A stretch of 55,436 bases of DNA. Origin: Saprospiraceae bacterium UBA6168 (GTDB lineage: Bacteria > Bacteroidota > Bacteroidia > Chitinophagales > Saprospiraceae). The DNA lies in the NCBI GenBank assembly GCA_002435785.1, contig DIUC01000049.1:1-55436 (forward strand). The letters run 5' to 3'. Position 1 is the first letter of the stretch; the number at the start of each line of letters is the position of its first letter. Both the position numbers and the translations under genes were made by a program. The notes under the pieces are model-generated. The model had not been told where the DNA came from. It was given only the letters and a program-made list of their open reading frames with translations, and did no database searches. Below, one piece after another: positions 24,929 through 34,112 of this stretch.

Positions 24929-26014
24929 ATGGTCGTACTAAAACTCATTGTTGGCCTTGTTCTGCTTGTCGTCGGGGCAGAGGCGCTCGTAAGGGGAGCT
25001 TCAAAAATAGCTGCTGCCATCGGCATCTCGCCCTTGGTCATCGGCCTTACCATCGTAGCCTTTGGCACCAGCTCGCCGGAGCTGGCAGTGAGCATCGGCA
25101 GTGCGCTGGAGGGCAAGGCCGACATCGCCCTCGGCAACGTGGTGGGCAGTAATATTTTCAACGTGCTGTTCATCCTCGGCCTGTCTTCCCTTATCACCCC
25201 TTTGGTGGTACATCAACAATTGGTGCGACTGGATGTACCCATCATGATAGTTGCGAGCCTTTTGGTGCTGCTTTTTGGTAGGGACGGCACGGTGCAGTGG
25301 TGGGAAGGCGCCTTGCTCTTAGCCATCGGCATCGGTTACACAATATTCCTCATCCGGCAGAGCAGGAAGGAGCATAACAAGGAGGTGCTCAAAGTTTACA
25401 AAGAGGAATATGGTGATGGAAAAGATGCCAAAAAAGAGAAGACCTGGCTGCAAGTGCTGCTGGTCATCGTTGGATTGGCACTGCTTGTTTTTGGCTCCGG
25501 ATGGCTGGTGGAAAGCGCTGTGGCCATTGCCCAGTCGCTTGGCGTGAGCGAGTTGGTCATCGGCCTCACCATCATTGCCGCAGGCACCTCGCTGCCGGAG
25601 GTGGCCACATCGGTCATTGCCAGCTTCCGCAAGCAGGAGGACATCGCCGTGGGCAACGTCGTTGGCAGCAATATTTTCAACATCGTGCTGATATTGGGCC
25701 TAACAGCGGTGATTGCCCCCGGCGGTGTGCCCGTGAATCCCACTGCACTCAGCTTCGACGTGCCGTTCATGATAGCGGTGGCGGTAGCCTGTTTGCCGTT
25801 GTTCTTCACCGGCTATCGGATAGAACGGTGGGAGGGCTTTGTGTTCTTGGGGTATTATGTGGCCTATATGGCCTATTTGCTTTTGAAAAACACAAAACAT
25901 GCCTCGCTGGAGGCTTTCACAGATGCTATGGTATGGTTCGTGGTGCCGCTCACGGTGCTGACGCTGGGGGTGGTGACGGTGCGGGAAATGCGGAAGAAAA
26001 ATAAGGCACATTGA
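24929..26014 (+). CDS. Calcium/sodium antiporter, CaCA family
   Basis: 361 aa from ATG 24929. About ten membrane helices are arranged as two inverted halves with the family's alpha repeats: GTSSPELAVS plus GNVVGSNIFNVLFILG, and GTSLPEVATS plus GNVVGSNIFNIVLILG. The acidic residues in these repeats bind the transported ions. A cytoplasmic loop of about 35 charged residues (SRKEHNKEVLKVYKEEYG) separates the halves. It should exchange Ca2+ for Na+ or H+ across the inner membrane, as E. coli YrbG homologues are thought to. It is a single gene convergent with icd. Confidence 0.93.
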   Translation: MVVLKLIVGLVLLVVGAEALVRGASKIAAAIGISPLVIGLTIVAFGTSSPELAVSIGSALEGKADIALGNVVGSNIFNVLFILGLSSLITPLVVHQQLVRLDVPIMIVASLLVLLFGRDGTVQWWEGALLLAIGIGYTIFLIRQSRKEHNKEVLKVYKEEYGDGKDAKKEKTWLQVLLVIVGLALLVFGSGWLVESAVAIAQSLGVSELVIGLTIIAAGTSLPEVATSVIASFRKQEDIAVGNVVGSNIFNIVLILGLTAVIAPGGVPVNPTALSFDVPFMIAVAVACLPLFFTGYRIERWEGFVFLGYYVAYMAYLLLKNTKHASLEAFTDAMVWFVVPLTVLTLGVVTVREMRKKNKAH

Positions 26015-26029
26015 ATAGCGGTAAAAAAA

Positions 26030-26050
26030 ACCGGCGGGTAAGCCGCCGGT
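26030..26050 (-). terminator. Rho-independent terminator of icd
   Basis: An 8-bp stem ACCGGCGG/CCGCCGGT with a five-base loop, followed on the minus strand by eight Ts. It lies 36 bases past the icd stop. Confidence 0.88.
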
Positions 26051-26085
26051 AATCTAAGTAGAACACTTTATGACACACACTTTTA

Positions 26086-27519
26086 TTATTGGCCTTGGCC
26101 AAGGGAATACCCTTTCACCCCGTCAAATTCGTAGAGGTTTTCAGTCTTGATTACATCAATATCGTCGTTTAGCGCTTTTGCCAGCAACTGCGGGATGCTG
26201 CTCTTTTCAGCAGGATTGCCATTGCTCACCTCGAAGCGGCAGCGCCAGTGGTCGGTGCAGAAGGTCTCCTCGAACCCGTCGGGCCAGACCTTTACGCCCC
26301 GGTTGGTAATCATCGTCAGGCGGATGTCGCTATTGAGCTTGGCGACTTGCTCGGCCAGTTGATTGGCATCGCCGCCCTTCCAATCCACGAACACATCCAC
26401 GCCCCTAAGCACTTTGCTGGAAGCCAGCCTGCGCTTGTACTTTGGCAAGTTCAACTGCACCCCTTTTTCATAATCAGCTACTTTCAAATGCTGCGGCAAG
26501 TGACCGAGGCGGGCGATGACAGCTTCGGCAAATTCCTTGGTGCCTACCAGTTGCTTGCTCGCCCCCTCCTTATAGATATCGGCGGTGTGGATGCCCTCTT
26601 CAATCGTACACGACCATGCGTTTTTGATTCGCTCCGCAACGTCCTGCTGGCCGATGTGGTTGAGCATCATGATGGCAGCCTTGAGCAGGCCAGAGGGGTT
26701 GGCCAAGTTCTGCCCAGCGATGGTCGGTGCCGAGCCGTGGATGGCCTCGAACATGGCGCATAGCTCGCCGATATTGGCGGAGCCAGCCAAGCCTACCGAG
26801 CCAGAGATTTGCGCAGCAATATCGGACACCACATCGCCATAGAGGTTCGGGGTTACGATGACCTCGAATATTTCCGGTGTATCTGCCAGCCTTGCGGCAG
26901 CGATGTCAATAATCCAACTGTCGGCCTCGATGTCGGGGTATTCCGCAGCAATCTCCCTGAATACCTTGCTGAACAACCCATCGGTTTGTTTCATGATATT
27001 GTCCTTCACGAAGCAACTCACCTTCTTGCGCTTGTACAAGCGGGCATACTCAAAAGCGTATCGAACGATTTTCTCGCAGCCAGGCCGAGAGATGAGCTTC
27101 AGGCACTGTACTACCTCGTCGGTCTGTTGGTGCTCAATGCCAGCGTAGAGGTCTTCCTCGTTTTCCCGGATGATGACGACATCCATGCCGGGATGCTTGG
27201 TGGCGATGAATGGGTGGTAGCTCTTGCATGGACGTATGTTGGCGTATAGGCCAAGGGCCTTCCGCATGGTCACGTTAAGGCTCTTATAACCGCCTCCCTG
27301 TGGTGTGGTAATGGGCGCTTTCAAGAATACCTTATTGCGGCGAATGCTGTCCCAAGCCTTTTTCTCGATGCCGCTGGTGTTGCCAGAGAGATAGACCTTC
27401 TCGCCAATTTCGATTTCCTCGCACTCAATGCGGGCATTGGCTGCCTGCAATATTTTCAAGGTTGCATCCATGATTTCAGGGCCGATGCCATCGCCTTTAG
27501 CAATTGTGACTTTTTGCAT
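26086..27519 (-). CDS. icd: Isocitrate dehydrogenase
   Basis: 477 aa. The opening KVTIAKGDGIGPEIMDATL, the substrate-binding segment GGGYKSLNVTMRKALGLYANIRPCKS, RENEEDLYAGIEH and the acidic NLYGDVVSDIAAQ identify the beta-decarboxylating dehydrogenase family. The length and the extra C-terminal domain of about 140 residues (from VADYEKGVQLNL) match the Thermus/Rickettsia-type isocitrate dehydrogenase rather than the E. coli type. It oxidises isocitrate to 2-oxoglutarate in the TCA cycle. I cannot settle NADP against NAD by eye. The gene is monocistronic with a strong terminator; a small palindrome GTTGA-TAA-TCAAC lies about 75 bases upstream. Confidence 0.94.
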   Translation of the reverse strand: MQKVTIAKGDGIGPEIMDATLKILQAANARIECEEIEIGEKVYLSGNTSGIEKKAWDSIRRNKVFLKAPITTPQGGGYKSLNVTMRKALGLYANIRPCKSYHPFIATKHPGMDVVIIRENEEDLYAGIEHQQTDEVVQCLKLISRPGCEKIVRYAFEYARLYKRKKVSCFVKDNIMKQTDGLFSKVFREIAAEYPDIEADSWIIDIAAARLADTPEIFEVIVTPNLYGDVVSDIAAQISGSVGLAGSANIGELCAMFEAIHGSAPTIAGQNLANPSGLLKAAIMMLNHIGQQDVAERIKNAWSCTIEEGIHTADIYKEGASKQLVGTKEFAEAVIARLGHLPQHLKVADYEKGVQLNLPKYKRRLASSKVLRGVDVFVDWKGGDANQLAEQVAKLNSDIRLTMITNRGVKVWPDGFEETFCTDHWRCRFEVSNGNPAEKSSIPQLLAKALNDDIDVIKTENLYEFDGVKGYSLGQGQ

Positions 27520-27673
27520 AATTGGTTATAATCAATTTTGGATTTAATAAATCGCACCGCTAAACCTTGAGCATGGTTGATGCAGTTGAAAAGGTTGATA
27601 ATCAACTCTTTTTAACTTCATCACCCCTGTCAGCTTTACCAACCAGCTCACGACAAGGCGATCGCAGATTTAA

Positions 27674-28006
27674 TCAGTTGTGAGATAGCTCAAGTTTGAC
27701 GTTGTGGGTAAATGGCTTTTTCACCAACCGTACCTCAATGGTAGCTGAAAGCTCTACGTTGAGTCCATGCTCATTGGCTTCGGACAAGAGCGCACGGATG
27801 CACTTGTTTTGTAACTTCATCTCCATGATTTTTTGGTCAAAAGGTGTGGAGTCGAAGCTGTGGTCCCCCTCCCAACGGCGCAGCATCTGGATGTTGTGCA
27901 GCCGGATGCGGTCGCCAACCATGGAGTCAATCAGTTTGGAGGCTTCGTCAGGTGTGCAGTTGTCTTTTACTAATTGAATAGCATTTGACACTTTTTTGGT
28001 TAGCAT
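27674..28006 (-). CDS. Hypothetical protein, 110 aa
   Basis: There is no signal peptide, membrane helix or known motif. The first 60 residues are helical and charged (KVSNAIQLVKDNCTPDEASKLIDSMV). The tail has two beta-like strands (NVELSATIEVRLVKK and HNVKLELSHN), so a compact alpha/beta fold is possible. Codon use looks like the neighbours'. It lies 139 bases downstream of the small membrane protein on the same strand, and icd follows 154 bases on. Confidence 0.6.
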   Translation of the reverse strand: MLTKKVSNAIQLVKDNCTPDEASKLIDSMVGDRIRLHNIQMLRRWEGDHSFDSTPFDQKIMEMKLQNKCIRALLSEANEHGLNVELSATIEVRLVKKPFTHNVKLELSHN

Positions 28007-28145
28007 GTGATTTAAATTTTAATTGTTAACGATTCTATGGCATTTCCTGAGTGCGAGGCACACGAATGACACGCCATGTCCGGAGGGGCATTCAATGGCC
28101 GAATTAGAGAGAGCGGTTTTCTGATAAAGGCGGATTGGGTTCTCC

Positions 28146-28451
28146 TCAGTTCAATCGAGGGTCAAAAGTGTCGGGCTTAGAAGCAGCGCTCTTCGATTGG
28201 CCGGAGGCTCCCAATAGAAGGGCCATGCCGACAATCGAGTACACTATCAGCAGTTCCTTGAAAAACAAGTAATTGCTCTGTGCAGAAAGATAGAGTGCAG
28301 TAGCAGCGAAGGCAGCGAATCCAATACCGCTCAAACTAATGGGTTGGCGGCTCGGCGGTTTGGGCGCTGTTTTGAGTATTGGGCTGTGGTAGGTGGGTTT
28401 GTCAATCACCAGTTCGAACTCAACCCTGGGTTCTTTAATTAGCTCTGTCAT
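28146..28451 (-). CDS. Small two-helix membrane protein
   Basis: 101 aa from ATG 28451 (MTELIKEP); the longer frame starts at a TTG. A polar N-terminal third rich in Pro (KTAPKPPSRQPIS) is followed by two adjacent membrane helices (about residues 43-60 and 64-82). A short soluble tail ends PDTFDPRLN. No family recognised. It is divergent from the LysR gene with 90 bases between the starts, which is the usual layout for a LysR target, so this regulator may control it. Confidence 0.6.
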   Translation of the reverse strand: MTELIKEPRVEFELVIDKPTYHSPILKTAPKPPSRQPISLSGIGFAAFAATALYLSAQSNYLFFKELLIVYSIVGMALLLGASGQSKSAASKPDTFDPRLN

Positions 28452-28541
28452 GTGGTTCAATTTTTTTTTATTGGTGCAAAGGTGATTTGGTTTTTGATAA
28501 GCATTGATTCATATTTGTGATGAAAAACATAAGCGTATCTT

Positions 28542-29465
28542 ATGGAATACACGTTACACCAATTAAAGGTTTTTGTAAAAGTGGTTGAATATCAAAGTGT
28601 TACGAAGGCGGCGGAGGTGCTTTATCTGACGCAGCCTGCTGTGTCTATGCAGCTCAAAAAATTTCAGGAACAGTTCGTTGTGCCATTGACGGAGGTGGTG
28701 GGAAGGCGGCTATACGTCACCGATTTCGGAAAGGAAATAGCCGATTCAGCACTGAAGATACTGTATGAAATAGAGGCCATCAACTATAAGACCAAGTCGT
28801 TCAAGGGGCAGTTGGCAGGCCGCCTGAAGATTTCAACCGCCTCGACGGGCAAGTATGTGATGCCCTATTTTCTTTCTGATTTCCTACGGCAAAACCCCGG
28901 CGTTGACCTTGTGATGGACGTGACGAACAAGACGCAAGTGGTGAAGAACTTGGAACAGAACGAAGTGGACTTTTCGCTGGTGTCCGTGCTGCCCGAGCAT
29001 TTGAAGTTGAACTCGGTACAGTTGCTCCAAAACAAACTTTTCCTTGTGGGTGGCACCCGCATACAGCGGAACCCAAAAATGCCCGTGCGGAAGCTGCTGG
29101 AACTGCACCCCTTGCTGCACCGTGAGTTTGGCTCCGCCACCCGAATCTCCATGCAGCAGTTTCTGGAAAAAGAAAATTGGCCTACCTACAAAAAGATTGA
29201 ACTGACCTCCAACGAGGCCCTGAAACAAGCACTAATTGCTGGGTTGGGGTATTCCATCATGCCGCTGATTGGCATCAAAAACGAATTGAAAATCGGCGAT
29301 TTGGAAATCCTGCCCTACAAGGGGCTACCCATCGTAACCTATTGGCATTTGGTCTGGTTGGCCTCAAAGCGGCTCTCGCCCATTGCTGAGGCGTACCTGA
29401 ACTTCATTCAAAAGGAAGGAGAAAGGATTGTCAAGGAGACTTTCGATTGGTTCGAGCAATATTGA
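28542..29465 (+). CDS. LysR-family transcriptional regulator
   Basis: 307 aa. The N-terminal winged helix-turn-helix (residues 1-60: LHQLKVFVKVVEYQSVTKAAEVLYLTQPAVSMQLKKFQEQ) and an inducer-binding domain from about residue 92 (GRLKISTASTGKYVMPYFLSDF) are intact. The sequence style is close to CbbR/CysB-like members. It should bind DNA upstream of target genes and respond to a small molecule that I cannot name. The start is divergent from a small membrane protein, and the ABC exporter gene follows on the same strand after 133 bases. Confidence 0.93.
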   Translation: MEYTLHQLKVFVKVVEYQSVTKAAEVLYLTQPAVSMQLKKFQEQFVVPLTEVVGRRLYVTDFGKEIADSALKILYEIEAINYKTKSFKGQLAGRLKISTASTGKYVMPYFLSDFLRQNPGVDLVMDVTNKTQVVKNLEQNEVDFSLVSVLPEHLKLNSVQLLQNKLFLVGGTRIQRNPKMPVRKLLELHPLLHREFGSATRISMQQFLEKENWPTYKKIELTSNEALKQALIAGLGYSIMPLIGIKNELKIGDLEILPYKGLPIVTYWHLVWLASKRLSPIAEAYLNFIQKEGERIVKETFDWFEQY

Positions 29466-29598
29466 TTATTCCTTCAATCATAAGCTTTGGAACCTAAACC
29501 GAGTGATGGTAGTGGAGGTTAAAATGCGATTAAAATGCCTCCATTCCTCAACTTTGACGGTTTTAATTAATTTTTAGTGGGCAGCAACCAACCTGTAC

Positions 29599-31302
29599 AT
29601 GCATCCAATAAAACGCTTCTTCCGACTACTGAAATTAGACAAGAAGGACATCACCTATATCTACCTCTACGCCATTTTTGCTGGGCTGATAGCCCTTAGC
29701 CTACCATTGGGGGTACAGGCCATCATTGGATTGATAGCTGGTGGTAGTGTGTCCAGTTCCTGGATGATTCTGATAGGCATTGTAACGCTCGGAACGACAT
29801 TGGCTGGGGTGCTCACGGTCATGCAGCTTTCCGTCACGGAGACCATCCAGCAGCGCATCTTCACCCGCTCGGCCTTCGACTTTGCCTATCGCATCCCAAA
29901 AATCAAGTGGGAGGCCATCCACAAAGAATACGCCCCAGAGTTGGTCAACCGTTTTTTCGACACCCTTACCGTGCAAAAAGGGTTGCCCAAAATCCTGATG
30001 GACTTCTCCACGAGCGTCCTGCAAATCTTCTTCGGGCTGCTGCTGCTCTCATTTTACCACCCATTTTTCATCTTCTTTGGGCTGATGCTGGTGGCCATCG
30101 TGTTGCTCATCATTCGCCTCACCGGGCCGCAGGGCCTAAAGACCAGTCTAAAAGAATCAAAGTACAAATACGAAGTGGCCTACTGGCTGGAAGAACTCGC
30201 CCGCACGATGGGCACCTTCAAGCTGGCGGGCACCAGCGAGCTACCGCTCCAGAAAACCGACCACCTCGTCAATGGCTACCTCGATGCCCGCAAGGCGCAC
30301 TTCCGGGTGTTGGTGACGCAGTACGGCAGCTTGGTCGGCTTCAAGACCCTCGTGACGATGGGGCTGCTCATCCTCGGCAGCATACTGGTCATTGACAACC
30401 GCATCAACATAGGGCAGTTCGTGGCGGCAGAAATCGTCATCATCCTCGTCATGGCCAGCGTCGAAAAGCTTATCTTGACAATGGAAGTCATCTACGACAC
30501 CCTCACGGCGCTGGACAAACTGGGCGGCTTCACCGACCTCGACATTGACCGGGAGGAGGGCATCCGCTTTGAGCAATGCGACACCGGAAAGGGCATTGCC
30601 GTGGAACTGAGCGGCGTGAGCTACCGATTCCCCGATTCGCAGGAATACTCGCTGAACGATATTTACCTCAACATTGCCGCAGGCGAAAAACTCTGTGTCG
30701 CTGGCTACAACTCCTCCGGAAAATCAACGCTCCTGCACCTCATCGCCGGGGTGTATACTGACTTCAAAGGCTCCCTGACCTACAACAAAATCCCATTCCG
30801 CAACCTCGATGCCGTCAGCCTTCGGGCGCATATCGGCGACCATATTTCGCAAGAGGACATCTTTAAGAGCAGCTTGCTGGAGAACATCACGATGGGTCAC
30901 GAGGGCGTATCATTGCAGGATGCCATCCAAGCCGTGGAGCAGGTGGGGCTGGACAATTTCGTAAAAAAATTGCCCGGAGGGTACGAAACTACCCTGTTGC
31001 CTGGCGGCAAAAACCTGCCCAGGAACATCATCTCGAAAATCATATTCGCCCGCTGCCTTGCTGCCCGCCCATCGCTGCTGGCCATTGAGGAGCCGTTCGA
31101 TTTTTTGGAAAAAGAGGACAGGGAGCGCATTGCCAACCTCCTCACCGCCAACCCCAACTGTACCCTCGTTACCGTCACCGACGATGCTGTGATGGCCGCC
31201 AAGTGCGACCGCATCATTATCATGCAAGCAGGGCGCATTGTGGAGGAGGGCAGCTTTGATGAAATCAGCAAAAGCAAGCATTTTGAAAATGTGTTCAAGT
31301 GA
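29599..31302 (+). CDS. ABC exporter, fused permease-ATPase with atypical ATPase motifs
   Basis: 567 aa. A six-helix exporter membrane domain (about residues 15-300) is fused to an ATPase domain (332-567). There is no N-terminal peptidase domain. Walker A is GYNSSGKST (Lys375) and the Q-loop Gln418 is present. Three usually invariant features differ: the signature reads LPGGK instead of LSGGQ (467-471), the Walker B aspartate is Glu497 (LLAIEEP, catalytic Glu498 kept), and the switch histidine is Asp528 (TVTDD). ATP binding is likely kept, but the hydrolysis cycle must be unusual. With the downstream HlyD and TolC genes it should form a three-part exporter from cytoplasm to outside. The substrate is unknown. 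Confidence 0.9.
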   Translation: MHPIKRFFRLLKLDKKDITYIYLYAIFAGLIALSLPLGVQAIIGLIAGGSVSSSWMILIGIVTLGTTLAGVLTVMQLSVTETIQQRIFTRSAFDFAYRIPKIKWEAIHKEYAPELVNRFFDTLTVQKGLPKILMDFSTSVLQIFFGLLLLSFYHPFFIFFGLMLVAIVLLIIRLTGPQGLKTSLKESKYKYEVAYWLEELARTMGTFKLAGTSELPLQKTDHLVNGYLDARKAHFRVLVTQYGSLVGFKTLVTMGLLILGSILVIDNRINIGQFVAAEIVIILVMASVEKLILTMEVIYDTLTALDKLGGFTDLDIDREEGIRFEQCDTGKGIAVELSGVSYRFPDSQEYSLNDIYLNIAAGEKLCVAGYNSSGKSTLLHLIAGVYTDFKGSLTYNKIPFRNLDAVSLRAHIGDHISQEDIFKSSLLENITMGHEGVSLQDAIQAVEQVGLDNFVKKLPGGYETTLLPGGKNLPRNIISKIIFARCLAARPSLLAIEEPFDFLEKEDRERIANLLTANPNCTLVTVTDDAVMAAKCDRIIIMQAGRIVEEGSFDEISKSKHFENVFK

Positions 31303-31400
31303 GCAAAACACCTGTTTTTTACGAAAAATTAACCTGGTATATGCCAAAGGTCATTGGCGTTGAGGGTTCGATTCAGAAACCTTGATTAAATTTTTGAGCC

Positions 31401-33299
31401 ATGAAAAAAACACAAATAGACCTTCGCAGCACCTTCCCCTGCAACCCGCCAGTAATTGCGCCGCTCATCGAGGAGCTGCTCAAGGTGCGCAATGACGTGC
31501 TGCAAAAAGAAAAGGCATATCAACATTTGGACAAGGTGCATGTGGCCAACCGGATTAGCGCCCGCAATCTGGTGCAGTACATGGCTTTCCGGTTACATGA
31601 CATCCGTGATTTGCAACTGCTGATGACGGAGTGGGGCTTGTCGTCTCTCGGCAGGGCAGAGCGCAAGGTGCAAGCAACATTGGACACGGTGCTGCACACC
31701 ATGCACCACCTCGCTGGCAAAACTTGGCAGCCTAAGGAAAAGCCGCCCGTTTGTTACCGGGATGCCCGGCAAACACTGGAAGACAACGCCGACAAACTGC
31801 TGGGCGGACACCCCGCTGGCAGACGGGTCAGAATCATGGTCACCATGCCGAGCGAAGCAGGGAGCAACTACCATTTAGTGAAAAACCTTCTGCTTAACGG
31901 CATGAACTGTGCCCGCATCAATTGTGCACATGACGACAAAACGACTTGGAAAAAAATTGTCGAGAACATCAAGCGGGCAGAAGCATCCACTGGCAGGGAA
32001 TGTAAAATATTGATGGACCTCGGCGGCCCAAAGCTTCGCACTGGTGATATCGCTCCCGGCCCACAAATCGTCAAGATACGCCCAAAACGCTCCGAAATCG
32101 GCCTTGTGGAGCAACCTGCTCAACTATGGATTTACCCGGTTGGCACGACGCCAAACCCATCGGACAGCACCATCGCCTGCCTACCCGTACCAGCTATTTG
32201 GTGGAAGCAATGCAAGGTTGGCGATGCCATCCGCCTCACCGATGCGAGGGGGGCGTCCCGGAAGCTGACCATTGTCGAGGCAACGGAATCGGGCTGTTTG
32301 GCCACCGCCAAAAAAACCATCTATTTCGTTCCAGGACTTGAGATGACGCTGAACAGAAAGGGCTCAAAACTCCGAAAAAACGCCGCAACAATCAGCGCCA
32401 ACTTGCCCACTCGGCCTGGCGGCATTCCATTGAAAAATGGCGACCTACTCGTGCTGACCAAGCAGCAAACACCCGGTGAAAAAGCCCTGCTCAACGCCGA
32501 TGGTAACATAAAAACGCCAGCAACCATCGGTATTTCCATTCCCGAAGTGCTCGACGACGTGCAAGTGGGCGAACCCATTTGGTTCGATGACGGCAAAATC
32601 GGCGGCATCATCGAGCGGGTGGAGAACGGGCAAGCACAAGTGCGCATCACCCATGCCCGCCCCGAGGGTGAAACCCTCCGGTCGGAGAAGGGCATCAACC
32701 TGCCCGAAACCAACCTGCACGTGGCAGCGCTATCGCCCGAAGACCTCGAAGACCTGCACTTCGTGGTACAACACGCCGACATGGTCGGCCTCTCCTTCGC
32801 CAATTACCCATCCGACGTGGAAGACCTCGTGCGGCGCATGAAGTCGCTGCGAAAAGACAAAGTACCCGCCGTTGTGCTGAAAATCGAGACCCGGATGGGC
32901 TTCGAGAACCTGCCCGCCTTGTTGTTGGCGGCCATGCAGTCGCCCTCCTGTGGCGTGATGATTGCCCGTGGTGACCTCGCCATCGAGTGCGGATTCGGCA
33001 GGCTGGCCGAGGTGCAAGAACAAATCTTGTGGGTTTGCGAAGCGGCGCACGTACCCGTCATCTGGGCCACGCAGGTGCTGGAAGGCATGGCCAAATCGGG
33101 ACTGCCCACCCGTGCCGAAGTCACCGACGCCGCCATGGGGCAGCGGGCAGAGTGCATCATGCTCAACAAGGGCGAGCACATCGTGGAGGCCACCAAGGCA
33201 CTGGCTGAAATCATGCTGCGGATGCAAGACCACCAGACCAAGAAGCGCTCCCTACTCAGGAAGTTGAGCATTGCGGAGCGATTTTTTAACTTAGGTTGA
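31401..33299 (+). CDS. Long divergent pyruvate-kinase-like protein
   Basis: 632 aa. The pyruvate kinase barrel is clear: RIMVTMPS (144-151), ARINCAHD (171-178), MDLGGPKLRTG (205-215), catalytic Lys494 in VVLKIET, ARGDLAIE with Asp525, and WATQVLEGMAKSGLPTRAEVTDAAM (555-579). Unlike textbook enzymes it has an extra helical N-terminal domain of about 140 residues and a larger B region (about 230-425), and it ends at the barrel, lacking the C-terminal allosteric domain. The usual MLSGET is MLNKGE. It may make pyruvate and ATP from phosphoenolpyruvate without allosteric control, or use another phospho-enol substrate. It sits between exporter genes, 98 bases behind the ABC gene. Confidence 0.85.
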   Translation: MKKTQIDLRSTFPCNPPVIAPLIEELLKVRNDVLQKEKAYQHLDKVHVANRISARNLVQYMAFRLHDIRDLQLLMTEWGLSSLGRAERKVQATLDTVLHTMHHLAGKTWQPKEKPPVCYRDARQTLEDNADKLLGGHPAGRRVRIMVTMPSEAGSNYHLVKNLLLNGMNCARINCAHDDKTTWKKIVENIKRAEASTGRECKILMDLGGPKLRTGDIAPGPQIVKIRPKRSEIGLVEQPAQLWIYPVGTTPNPSDSTIACLPVPAIWWKQCKVGDAIRLTDARGASRKLTIVEATESGCLATAKKTIYFVPGLEMTLNRKGSKLRKNAATISANLPTRPGGIPLKNGDLLVLTKQQTPGEKALLNADGNIKTPATIGISIPEVLDDVQVGEPIWFDDGKIGGIIERVENGQAQVRITHARPEGETLRSEKGINLPETNLHVAALSPEDLEDLHFVVQHADMVGLSFANYPSDVEDLVRRMKSLRKDKVPAVVLKIETRMGFENLPALLLAAMQSPSCGVMIARGDLAIECGFGRLAEVQEQILWVCEAAHVPVIWATQVLEGMAKSGLPTRAEVTDAAMGQRAECIMLNKGEHIVEATKALAEIMLRMQDHQTKKRSLLRKLSIAERFFNLG

Positions 33300-33373
33300 T
33301 AAAAGTTGATGAGGTTGATAAGGGTTGATTGCCTGAATGACGACGCCCCTATCAACTTTCATCAACCCCTTAT
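33294..33373. repeat. GTTGATAAG repeats with inverted copies
   Basis: Four loose 9-10 bp direct copies around GTTGAT (33294-33331), which begin inside the stop codon of the kinase-like gene, face two inverted copies ATCAACTTTC and ATCAACCCCTTAT (33351-33373). GATAAGGGTTGAT can pair with the last copy with one bulge, so it may also act as a terminator. Confidence 0.6.
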
Positions 33374-33393
33374 CCACCCAAAATGTATTTGCT

Positions 33394-34026
33394 ATGAAGC
33401 CATTCTACCTGCCTGTCATCTGCTTATTAGGTCTTTTTTGCTCCGCAAATTCGGCGCATGGCCAAAGCTGGGCCATTGGTCTGCACTTCGGCGAAAACCT
33501 CTCTACCCTTCGGGGAAATGCCAAGAACGACTACCTGCCCGGTTTTCTTGGCGGCCTCCATGCCAGCCATTATCTAACGGAAAGCATGGTGCTGCGACTG
33601 GAGGCCAACTTTGAAAGAAAGGGCACAAGGGTAGAGGGTGCAAACCTAAACCCCAATCCCGGTGCCCCCAATTTTGCCGACGACTACCGCTTCGACTACC
33701 TCTCGCTGCCCATGATGCTGCGCTATTCGACCGATTCGAGGGTCAAGTTCGTGGCAGGCGGCGGCGCCTCGGTGGACTACCTCGTGCGGCAGCGCACCGA
33801 CTTCGACGACTTGAACATCAACGAAATCGGCCAGTACCGCCGCTTTGACACCAACCTGATCGGCGTCATGGGCGCAGCTATCCCCTCTGGTGAAAAATGG
33901 ACCTTCTCGCTCGAACTCCGGGGGATATGGGGCCTAATAAAAGTGGACAAAACCCCTGGCCTTGCCCGTGAATTTGGAAGGAACGTGACCTGGGGGCTGA
34001 TGGCTGGCGTGAATTATTATCTCTGA
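33394..34026 (+). CDS. PorT-like outer-membrane beta-barrel protein
   Basis: 210 aa from ATG 33394 (MKPFYLPV), opening a signal peptide that ends near SAHGQS. The mature protein follows the small Bacteroidota barrel pattern: WAIGLHFGENLSTLRGN, GFLGGLHASHYLTESMVLRLEANFERKGTR, YRFDYLSLPMMLRYS, then paired strands to GLMAGVNYYL. Eight strands are expected. The family includes PorT, but most members are of unknown role. It lies between the kinase-like gene and the HlyD gene, so a part in the export locus is possible but unproven. Confidence 0.82.
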   Translation: MKPFYLPVICLLGLFCSANSAHGQSWAIGLHFGENLSTLRGNAKNDYLPGFLGGLHASHYLTESMVLRLEANFERKGTRVEGANLNPNPGAPNFADDYRFDYLSLPMMLRYSTDSRVKFVAGGGASVDYLVRQRTDFDDLNINEIGQYRRFDTNLIGVMGAAIPSGEKWTFSLELRGIWGLIKVDKTPGLAREFGRNVTWGLMAGVNYYL

Positions 34027-34072
34027 AAAATGCTCAATATTGTGACAACTTGTTGGTTTTCAGTGCATTGCA

Positions 34073-34106
34073 AAAACGTAAATCGTATTTCCCCCAAAAC
34101 GTAAAT
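34073..34106. promoter_or_regulatory. Direct repeat AAAACGTAAAT upstream of the HlyD gene
   Basis: Two identical 11-bp copies at 34073-34083 and 34096-34106 are spaced 23 bases start to start, about two helical turns, and end 6 bases before the HlyD ATG. This is the geometry of a paired operator, but no binding protein can be named. Confidence 0.45.
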
Positions 34107-34112
34107 AGCTAC

